From an uncultured Ruminococcus sp. (lineage in GTDB: Bacteria; Bacillota; Clostridia; Oscillospirales; Ruminococcaceae), in assembly GCA_900554975.1 (NCBI GenBank), contig USJI01000102.1, forward strand, positions 1 to 5,086: a stretch of DNA of 5,086 bases, written 5' to 3'. Both the position numbers and the translations under genes were made by a program. Below are positions 1 through 5,086 of the stretch, in pieces; position 1 is the first letter of the stretch, and each line of letters begins with the position of its first letter. The notes below the pieces were generated by a model that was not told the DNA's origin, ran no database searches, and saw nothing but the letters and a program-made list of their open reading frames with translations.

Positions 1-348
1 AAGCCGCCAGTATGCCGTATACTTGATTATGGCAAATTTTGCTTTGAACAGGCAAAGAAAGAAAAGGAAGCAAGAAAAAATCAGAAAACTGTTGAAATCA
101 AAGAGATCAGAATGTTTTCTGCGATTGATACTCACGATTTCAATACCAAAGTCAATCAGGCAATGAAGTTTCTGAAAAACGGTGACAAGATAAAGGTTTC
201 TGTAAGATTTCGTAAGCGTGCGATTGCACAGGAACTGCTTGATAAGTTCAAGGAAGCTTGTGCGGAAGCCGGTGTTGTTGACAAGCCAGCTAAAATGGAA
301 GGCCGCAGTATTGTTATGTTCATGTCACCAAAGGCATCAGCTAAATAA
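1..348 (+). CDS. infC: Translation initiation factor IF3 (5' end missing)
   Basis: IF3 binds the 30S ribosomal subunit, blocks premature 50S joining and helps check start codon and initiator tRNA. The frame is open from base 1 and gives 115 residues to the TAA at 346-348. With a usual length near 170-180, about 55-60 N-terminal residues lie upstream. Window residues 1-15 (KPPVCRILDYGKF and on) match the IF3 signature at the end of the N domain. Residues 16-30 are the charged linker helix (KKEKEARKNQK). Residues 31-110 are the IF3 C domain, with VEIKEIR, HDFNTK, the arginine-rich RFRKRA (69-74) and KMEGRS (98-103). Oddity: the family normally reads RFRGRE-MAH-xxxG before the next helix, but here the glycine is Lys, the glutamate is Ala, and about five residues around the conserved His and Gly appear to be absent. 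An internal ATG at 112 is not the start. It is the first gene of infC-rpmI-rplT; rpmI follows 14 nt later. Confidence 0.97.
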   Translation, partial: KPPVCRILDYGKFCFEQAKKEKEARKNQKTVEIKEIRMFSAIDTHDFNTKVNQAMKFLKNGDKIKVSVRFRKRAIAQELLDKFKEACAEAGVVDKPAKMEGRSIVMFMSPKASAK

Positions 349-362
349 AGGAGGAACAGGTT

Positions 363-566
363 ATGTCAAAGGTTAAGGTTAAAACACATTCAGGCGCTAA
401 AAAGCGTTTTAAGCTGACAAAGAACGGTAAGGTTAAATATCAGCACACAAACAAAAGACATAGACTTACACAGAAGGATACAAAGAGAAAGAGAATTGCT
501 CGTAATGCAGGTGTTGCAAGCGAAACAAATGCTCCAACAGTTAAGAAGTTAATTCCTTACAAATAA
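363..566 (+). CDS. rpmI: 50S ribosomal protein L35
   Basis: L35 (bL35) is a small basic protein of the large ribosomal subunit. The 67 residues are the usual family length and are rich in Lys and Arg. Recognisable family features are the KxKTHSGAKKRFK start (residues 6-18), the NGKVK turn (21-25), the KRHRLTQKDTKRKR segment in the middle and the LIPYK C-terminus, matching the common LLPYK or similar ending. The start is well fixed: a strong SD, AAGGAGG at 348-354, begins on the last base of the infC stop codon and sits 8 nt before ATG. This placement suggests translation coupled to infC. The gene lies between infC and rplT, the order conserved across bacteria, so the assignment is secure. The N-terminus has a slight extension compared with the common MPKxKT start. 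Confidence 0.97.
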   Translation: MSKVKVKTHSGAKKRFKLTKNGKVKYQHTNKRHRLTQKDTKRKRIARNAGVASETNAPTVKKLIPYK

Positions 567-605
567 TATCAGATAATCGGAAAAGTTAAAACGGAGGTAT
601 AGACT

Positions 606-959
606 ATGGCACGTGTTAAGGGTGCGATGATGACTCGCAAGAGAAGAAATAAAACTCTCAAGCTTGCAAAGGGCTACTGGGGCGCTAAGAGCAAGCATTT
701 TAAGATGGCTAAACAGGCCGTTATGAAATCAGGCAACTATGCTTATGCCGGAAGAAAGAAGAAGAAGAGAGATTTCAGACAGCTCTGGATTACAAGAATC
801 AGTGCTGCTTGCAAACTCAACGGAATCAATTATTCACAGTTTATGAATGGTGTTAAGAAGGCTGGCATTACACTTAACCGTAAGATGCTTTCTGAAATCG
901 CTATCAGTGATCCGGCTGGATTTACAGCAATCGTAGAGAAGGCTAAGGCTGCTCTTTAA
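606..959 (+). CDS. rplT: 50S ribosomal protein L20
   Basis: L20 (bL20) binds 23S rRNA early in assembly of the large subunit. In Firmicutes and enterobacteria it also represses its own operon by binding the mRNA. The 117 residues are full family length. Residues 1-60 form the long basic extension ([30 protein letters not shown] in two halves, then [21 protein letters not shown]). Residues 61-117 form the globular rRNA- and mRNA-binding domain, with the family motifs [20 protein letters not shown] and [18 protein letters not shown] at 593-598 sits 7 nt before ATG. The 39-nt gap after rpmI (567-605) shows nothing beyond this SD. It is the last gene of the operon: a terminator hairpin starts 8 nt after the stop. 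If autoregulation exists, the leader target would lie upstream of infC, outside the window. Confidence 0.98.
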   Translation: MARVKGAMMTRKRRNKTLKLAKGYWGAKSKHFKMAKQAVMKSGNYAYAGRKKKKRDFRQLWITRISAACKLNGINYSQFMNGVKKAGITLNRKMLSEIAISDPAGFTAIVEKAKAAL

Positions 960-960
960 T

Positions 961-987
961 TTGTAAAAAACACGCTCTATTTATAAT
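961..987 (+). promoter_or_regulatory. Weak candidate promoter overlapping the terminator
   Basis: The terminator loop contains an exact TATAAT (982-987). A partial -35, TTGTAA (961-966, 4 of 6 consensus bases), lies 15 nt upstream, shorter than the preferred 17. If real, transcription would start near 993-996, inside the 3' arm of the terminator, and would express the methyltransferase-dprA-topA group. In AT-rich sequence such a match arises easily by chance. It is listed because no better promoter is visible between rplT and the next gene. Confidence 0.25.
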
Positions 988-1000
988 CAGAGCGTGTTTT
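967..1000 (+). terminator. Rho-independent terminator after rplT
   Basis: AAAACACGCTCT (967-978) and AGAGCGTGTTTT (989-1000) pair perfectly over 12 bp around a 10-nt AT-rich loop (979-988). The U-tract is the end of the 3' arm and continues as CGTTTAATTT. Position immediately after the last gene of infC-rpmI-rplT supports the call. The matching A-run on the 5' side means that it could also act on the opposite strand, but no minus-strand gene is seen nearby. Because the methyltransferase begins only 30 nt later, some readthrough or a promoter inside this short gap is needed for the downstream genes. Confidence 0.92.
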
Positions 1001-1030
1001 CGTTTAATTTATGCTGATGGGAGATTTTGT

Positions 1031-1843
1031 ATGTATCTGCAGTTTTCTGACGAAAAGATTATAACATCAAGGGACAATCCTTCAATCAAATTGTTCATGA
1101 AGCTTATGTCCTCCAAAAAAGCCCGTGTGCAGTACAGAATGTTTGTGCTTGAAGGGGGCAGACTTGTTTTTGATGCCATAAAGAGCAATGCACCTGTAAG
1201 AAAAATTTTCGTTACTGAATCTGCACTTGAAAAGAATCGTGAAAGATTTGAAGAACTTGATTTCCCGGAAGCTGAAATTATATGTATTTCAGATGAACTT
1301 GGTGACAGAATTTCCGGAACAGACAAGACGCAGGGCGTTTTTGCACAGTGCGGATTTATCGACAGAACGGATAGTATCAGTAAGCTTAAAAAGCATGGAA
1401 GATATGCGGTTCTATATCAGCTTCAGGATCCGGGAAATGCCGGAATGATAATCAGGACAGCAGATGCACTGGGGCTTGACGGAGTTATTTTTTCGGAGAG
1501 CTGTGACATATACAATCCGAAGGTGATAAGAGCTACAATGGGTTCTGTTTTCAGAATACCGGTTTTTCATGATGTCAGTGCAGACGATGTTTTTATGGCT
1601 CTTGCCGATGCACAGATACAGCCGTTTGCGGCGGTTATTGACAGTGATGCAGAGAATATCAAGAATGTTGATTTTTCAGACGGCGGAGCAATTTTCATCG
1701 GAAATGAGGGCAACGGACTTCCGAAAGAAACTGTTGAAAAGTGCGGCAGAAAAGTAACTATTAAAATGAGTGGAAATACTGATTCGCTCAATGCGGCAAT
1801 GGCAACAGGCATAATGATGTGGGAGCTGATGAAATATGAATAA
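1031..1843 (+). CDS. SpoU/TrmH-family RNA 2'-O-methyltransferase
   Basis: This is a SPOUT-class enzyme that transfers a methyl group from S-adenosylmethionine to a ribose 2'-OH of rRNA or tRNA; the target nucleotide cannot be read from sequence. The 270 residues are a normal length for the two-domain type. Residues 10-105 are the substrate-binding domain (SRDNPSIK, then FVLEGGRLVFDAI at 38-50). Residues 124-270 are the knotted catalytic domain. Motif 1 is LQDPGNAGMIIRTADALG (131-148) with N136 and R142, motif 2 is AIFIGNEGNGL (220-230) with E226, and motif 3 is MSGNTDSLNAAMATG (246-260) with S252 and N254. Motif 3 reads IKM where IPM is usual, and motif 1 has Met139 where Thr is common. GGGAG (1019-1023) lies 7 nt before ATG. 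It resembles RlmB and the Bacillus YsgA group. The last 8 nt overlap dprA, suggesting translational coupling. No signal peptide is seen, so it should be cytoplasmic. Confidence 0.93.
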   Translation: MYLQFSDEKIITSRDNPSIKLFMKLMSSKKARVQYRMFVLEGGRLVFDAIKSNAPVRKIFVTESALEKNRERFEELDFPEAEIICISDELGDRISGTDKTQGVFAQCGFIDRTDSISKLKKHGRYAVLYQLQDPGNAGMIIRTADALGLDGVIFSESCDIYNPKVIRATMGSVFRIPVFHDVSADDVFMALADAQIQPFAAVIDSDAENIKNVDFSDGGAIFIGNEGNGLPKETVEKCGRKVTIKMSGNTDSLNAAMATGIMMWELMKYE

Positions 1844-3083
1844 TACAGTGTACTGGCTCTGGTTCATTATGGCTTTCAGACCCGGAAATGAACGCATATG
1901 GGAGATAATAACACCTTTTCAGGACGTGAAAAAAGCCTGGCTGGCAGTTTGCGACGGTGAGCATCCTTCACTCAGTGAAAAGGAAAAAAGAGCAGTAAAA
2001 ACAACACATATAGAACAGTGCGACAGTATTATAGAATACTGTGAAAATAAAGGATACAGAATTATAACATTCGAAGATGAAAACTATCCTTATTTGCTTA
2101 GGAATATTTACAATCCTCCTGCCGTACTGTTTTGTATGGGTGATATTGAGAATTTTAACAGCTGTCCGGCAGTTGCGTGTGTCGGAACAAGAAAACCTTC
2201 GGTTTACAGTGCCGAAGTAACAGAAAAAATATGCTTTGAGCTTGCAAAGAGAGGTTTTGCAATTGTCAGCGGATTTGCCCTCGGACTGGATTCCGCTGCA
2301 CATAAGGGAGCCCTGAAAGCAAACGGCTGTACCGCAGCTGTGCTTGCCTGCGGACTTGATGTAAATTACCCGAGAGAAAACGAAAAAGCAAAGGGGCTTG
2401 TGGCAAAGCATGGTGTTGTAATAAGCGAATATCTTCCGGGAACACATCCAGACAGGTTCTGTTTTCACATCAGGAACAGACTTATATCCGGTCTGAGTTT
2501 CGGGACAATAGTAACCGAAGCGGACGAACTGAGCGGTTCGCTTATTACTGCATCTCATGCGGCGGAACAGGGAAGAGCTGTTTTCTGCGTTCCGCCGGGG
2601 GACATATTTGACAAAAGGTATTCAGGAGTGGTAAAATATCTTCGTGACGGAGCGATACCTGTTTTCAGTCATCTGGATATACTTTATGAATATTACACGT
2701 CAGGCAGTGCCAGAATTTATGATGACGATACAATCAGCTGGCCTGAAATCTGCGGCGAGGAAGATATCGTAAAGCGTGACAGCCGTTCGGAAAATAAAAA
2801 GAAGACTGCGGCAAAAGCTTCGGCAAAGAAAAAAGATGAGAACAAAGAAAAAGAAGATTCAAATGATAATTTGCAGAGCGGGATGCTTTATGAACGCTTT
2901 TTTGATGATATGACCAATGACCAGCAGGTTGTTGTGTTCTGTCTGAAAGACGGTGAAATGTATCCCGATGAAATCGCAGAGAAAAGCAAGTTAGACCCGA
3001 TGAGTATTCTCGGAATACTTACAGAACTTGAAATGATGGGTGTTGTGGAACTGCGTCCGCAAAATAAATACGGACTTCTGTGA
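1836..3083 (+). CDS. dprA: DNA-processing protein DprA (DNA protecting, RecA loader)
   Basis: DprA binds incoming single-stranded DNA, protects it and loads RecA, so it is needed for natural transformation; it is also common in bacteria not known to be competent. The 415 residues contain an N-terminal region that starts like the family (YWLWF, residues 6-10) and a YPYLLRNIYNPPAVLF segment (84-99). The extended Rossmann fold spans about 111-285, with VGTRKPS (116-122), SGFALGLDSAAHKGAL (145-160), CGLDVNYPREN (172-182), FHIRNRLISGLS (210-221) and SGSLITASHAAEQGR (233-247). A Lys/Glu-rich linker (about 311-346) leads to a C-terminal winged helix (about 360-415). The final Rossmann motif reads SGVVKYLRDGA, lacking the Asn of the usual G-x-N-x-L-I. 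The ATG lies inside the last two codons of the methyltransferase, with GGGAG at 1821-1825 as SD. A later ATG at 1869 would remove the conserved YWLW start, so 1836 is preferred. Confidence 0.96.
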   Translation: MNNTVYWLWFIMAFRPGNERIWEIITPFQDVKKAWLAVCDGEHPSLSEKEKRAVKTTHIEQCDSIIEYCENKGYRIITFEDENYPYLLRNIYNPPAVLFCMGDIENFNSCPAVACVGTRKPSVYSAEVTEKICFELAKRGFAIVSGFALGLDSAAHKGALKANGCTAAVLACGLDVNYPRENEKAKGLVAKHGVVISEYLPGTHPDRFCFHIRNRLISGLSFGTIVTEADELSGSLITASHAAEQGRAVFCVPPGDIFDKRYSGVVKYLRDGAIPVFSHLDILYEYYTSGSARIYDDDTISWPEICGEEDIVKRDSRSENKKKTAAKASAKKKDENKEKEDSNDNLQSGMLYERFFDDMTNDQQVVVFCLKDGEMYPDEIAEKSKLDPMSILGILTELEMMGVVELRPQNKYGLL

Positions 3084-3101
3084 TTTCAGAAATTTTATGG
3101 G

Positions 3102-3145
3102 AAGGAGATTTTTTCTGCGGCCTTGCAGGAAAAAGTGAAATAGAT
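3102..3145 (+). promoter_or_regulatory. Displaced Shine-Dalgarno and hairpin ahead of topA
   Basis: AAGGAG (3102-3107) is the only strong SD before topA but ends 38 nt before the ATG. Between them TTTTTTCTGC (3109-3118) and GCAGGAAAAA (3125-3134) form a 10-bp stem with one G-U pair and a 6-nt loop, GGCCTT. Folded, it would leave about 12 unpaired nt between SD and start. The loop CCTT (3121-3124) is also complementary to AAGG of the SD, so a competing or pseudoknotted form that hides the SD is conceivable. A weaker AGGA at 3127-3130, 15 nt from the ATG and inside the stem, is the only nearer alternative. The pairing is seen in the sequence; the role is inferred. Confidence 0.45.
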
Positions 3146-5086
3146 ATGTCAAACCTTGTTATAGTGGAATCTCCGGCAAAAGCGAAAACTATAAAGAAAT
3201 ATCTTGGCGGAGATTATGAAGTAATCGCATCTATGGGGCACGTCAGGGATCTGCCTAAGTCCAAGATGGGAATTGATTTTGAAAACAACTTTCAGCCTCA
3301 GTATATTGATATGAAGGGCAAAGAGGACGTTATAAAGGAACTGAAAAAATACGCAAAAAAATGCGATCATATATATCTCGCAACTGACCCGGACCGTGAG
3401 GGAGAGGCAATATCATGGCATATTGCACAGATGCTCGGACTGGATCTTAATGACAACAACCGTGTGGCTTTTAATGAAATTACCAAGACAGGCGTTCAGA
3501 CTGGTATGAGCCACCCGCACAAAATAGACCTTGACCTTGTAAATGCACAGCAGGCAAGAAGAATACTTGACAGAATAGTCGGATACAAGCTGAGTCCGTT
3601 TCTCTGGAAAAAGGTTAAGAGGGGACTTTCAGCAGGACGTGTTCAGTCAGTTGCAGTTCGTCTTATAGTTGACAGGGAAAAGGAAGTAAAGGAATTTGTT
3701 CCGCAGGAATACTGGAGCATTGATGCTAAGTTTACTGCACCTTCAAGCAGAAAGGTTTTTGCGGCAAAGCTTTCTGCAATAGACGGCAAAAAGGCTGAGA
3801 TAGCCAATAAGGAACAGTCAGATGAGATTCTGAAAAGACTGGAAAACGCTGTGTACACCGTAACAGACGTTAAGAAACGTGTTACAAAGAAACAGCCTGC
3901 ACCACCGTTTATTACATCAACATTGCAGCAGGAAGCCTCAAAGCGTATGGGATTCCAGGCAAAGAGAACCATGAAAGCGGCACAGGAACTTTATGAAGGT
4001 GTCGAGATAGAGGGAATGGGTGCTGTCGGTCTTATTACCTATATGAGAACGGACAGCCTGAGAATTTCAGATGAGGCAAGAGCAGCTGCGGCAAAATGTA
4101 TTGAGGATATTTACGGAAAAGAATATCTTCCGCCGTCACCAAGAGTTTTCAAATCCAAGAAAAATGCACAGGATGCACATGAAGCTATCCGTCCGTCACT
4201 TCCGGAACTTACTCCGGACAGAGTGAAGTCCAGCCTTACAACAGACCAGTTCAAGCTTTACAAACTTATATGGGAAAGATTTATTGCAAGTCAGATGGCA
4301 AATGCGCTTCTTGACACAGCATCTGTTACCATTGAAGCAGAAGGCTGCACATTCAAGGCTTCAGGATATTCCGTTAAATTTGATGGTTTTACAAAACTCT
4401 ATGAAGAAAAGAAGGACAGCGATGAGGAGAATAACAAAATGCTCCCGCCTATCCAGAAGGATGACATATGCAAGCTGAAAGAGATTCTGGGCAACCAGCA
4501 TTTTACCCAGCCTCCTGCAAGATTTACAGAAGCTTCACTTATCAAGACAATGGAAGAAAACGGTATCGGAAGACCGAGTACCTATGCTCCTACAATTACA
4601 ACCATTATTTCAAGAATGTATGTTGAAAGAGATGGAAAACAGCTTAAACCGACAGCGCTTGGTGAAGTCATAACAGACCTTATGAAAGATCACTTCAAGC
4701 ATATAGTTGACGCTAAATTTACAGCAAAAATGGAAAATGATCTTGACAGCGTTGAACGCGGTGAAACAAACTGGGTAGATACTCTTGACGTATTTTACAA
4801 GGACTTTGAAAAGGTACTTGCCAAAGCCGAAAAGGCGATGGAGGGAAAAAGGGTTAAAGTTCCGGACGAGGAAACCGATGTTGTCTGTGATCAGTGCGGC
4901 AGAAAAATGGTTATCAAGATAGGAAGATTCGGAAAGTTTCTTGCCTGTCCGGGATTCCCTGAATGTAAGAATACAAAGAAGATTGTTCAGGAAACAAAAG
5001 GAACCTGTCCTTTATGCGGACACAAGATGGTTCAGAAAAAGTCCAAGAAGGGCAGAAGTTTCTATGGTTGTGACAATTACCCTGAA
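3146..5086 (+). CDS. topA: DNA topoisomerase I (type IA, 3' end missing)
   Basis: TopA relaxes negative supercoils by cutting one DNA strand through a 5'-phosphotyrosine and passing the other strand. The frame runs from ATG to the window edge, 647 codons; Firmicute TopA is near 690-700 residues, so roughly 45-60 are missing. The TOPRIM domain (1-140) has VESPAKAKTI (7-16, E8) and the metal-binding DPDREGE (D81, D83, E85). The catalytic core carries RRILDRIVGYKLSPFLW, LSAGRVQSVAVRLI, PPFITSTLQQEASKRMGF (253-270), the active-site GLITYMRTDS with Tyr299, DAHEAIRPS (343-351) and ENGIGRPSTYA (471-481). A C-terminal zinc finger uses C581, C584, C601 and C607; a second begins with C621, C624 and C642 and is cut before its last expected Cys. 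The ATG is chosen because the family begins M-x-x-LVIVESPAKA. The same frame stays open upstream to a GTG at 3080 overlapping the dprA stop, which would add 22 residues. Likely co-transcribed with dprA. Confidence 0.97.
   Translation, partial: MSNLVIVESPAKAKTIKKYLGGDYEVIASMGHVRDLPKSKMGIDFENNFQPQYIDMKGKEDVIKELKKYAKKCDHIYLATDPDREGEAISWHIAQMLGLDLNDNNRVAFNEITKTGVQTGMSHPHKIDLDLVNAQQARRILDRIVGYKLSPFLWKKVKRGLSAGRVQSVAVRLIVDREKEVKEFVPQEYWSIDAKFTAPSSRKVFAAKLSAIDGKKAEIANKEQSDEILKRLENAVYTVTDVKKRVTKKQPAPPFITSTLQQEASKRMGFQAKRTMKAAQELYEGVEIEGMGAVGLITYMRTDSLRISDEARAAAAKCIEDIYGKEYLPPSPRVFKSKKNAQDAHEAIRPSLPELTPDRVKSSLTTDQFKLYKLIWERFIASQMANALLDTASVTIEAEGCTFKASGYSVKFDGFTKLYEEKKDSDEENNKMLPPIQKDDICKLKEILGNQHFTQPPARFTEASLIKTMEENGIGRPSTYAPTITTIISRMYVERDGKQLKPTALGEVITDLMKDHFKHIVDAKFTAKMENDLDSVERGETNWVDTLDVFYKDFEKVLAKAEKAMEGKRVKVPDEETDVVCDQCGRKMVIKIGRFGKFLACPGFPECKNTKKIVQETKGTCPLCGHKMVQKKSKKGRSFYGCDNYPE

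Noticed and set aside
363..605. An L20 translational operator of the E. coli type near rpmI
   Set aside because: I could not identify the long-range pairing needed. In Firmicutes the L20 leader lies upstream of infC, outside the window.
1009..1326. A 105-codon minus-strand open frame opposite the start of the methyltransferase
   Set aside because: It is a Ser-rich shadow of a well-supported gene, with no recognisable motif and no partner genes on that strand.
1968..2558. A 196-codon open frame on the minus strand opposite dprA
   Set aside because: It lies wholly within dprA, whose protein matches its family throughout. The antisense product is Cys/Phe/Tyr-rich with no recognisable domain and shows no SD or neighbour context; it is a shadow of codon bias.
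3109..3134. The hairpin before topA as an intrinsic terminator
   Set aside because: The 3' arm is followed by GTGAAATAG instead of a U-run, and the GC part is only 4 bp, so termination on the plus strand is unlikely.
3097..3138. A 13-codon ATG open frame (MGRRFFLRPCRKK) between dprA and topA, possibly a leader peptide
   Set aside because: It has no SD before its ATG, and its coding bases include the SD and hairpin assigned to topA. It has no run of regulatory codons typical of an attenuator peptide.
3643..3972. A 109-codon minus-strand open frame opposite topA
   Set aside because: It is fully contained in the conserved TopA core, including the segment encoding the PPFITSTLQQE motif, so the plus-strand reading explains the sequence.
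1..5086. Mobile elements, CRISPR arrays, tRNA/rRNA genes, phage remnants or a new defence system
   Set aside because: Nearly every base is accounted for by conserved housekeeping genes; no regular direct repeats, terminal inverted repeats, transposase or integrase motifs, or cloverleaf-like segments were seen by eye.

Overview
The window is a stretch of core bacterial chromosome with every gene on the + strand and almost no spare DNA. Moderate GC, AGA/AGG-rich arginine use, strong AGGAGG-type Shine-Dalgarno (SD) sites and the protein sequences together suggest a Firmicute of class Clostridia. Ruminococcus or a close relative is the best guess, but this is an inference from sequence style and gene order, not from a marker gene.

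Positions 1-959 hold the translation operon infC-rpmI-rplT: initiation factor IF3 (5' end missing), ribosomal protein L35 and ribosomal protein L20. It closes with a perfect 12-bp hairpin at 967-1000 that looks like an intrinsic terminator. The usual autoregulatory leader of this operon would lie upstream of infC, outside the window.

Positions 1031-5086 hold a second gene group: a SpoU/TrmH-type (SPOUT) RNA methyltransferase, then dprA (single-stranded DNA-binding recombination mediator and RecA loader), then topA (DNA topoisomerase I, 3' end missing). The methyltransferase and dprA overlap by 8 nt, and dprA and topA are 62 nt apart, so the three are probably co-transcribed. dprA-topA is a widely conserved Firmicute pair. 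Here it directly follows the IF3/L35/L20 block with only the methyltransferase between.

I found no mobile element, CRISPR array, RNA gene, phage remnant or defence system, and no sign of a new multi-gene system. Three details deserve a second look. A strong SD lies 38 nt before the topA ATG, with a 10-bp hairpin filling the gap, so folding could bring it within reach of the start. The IF3 C-terminal domain seems to lack about five residues after its conserved RFRGRE motif. DprA departs from the family consensus at the end of its Rossmann domain and carries a lysine-rich linker before its winged-helix domain.
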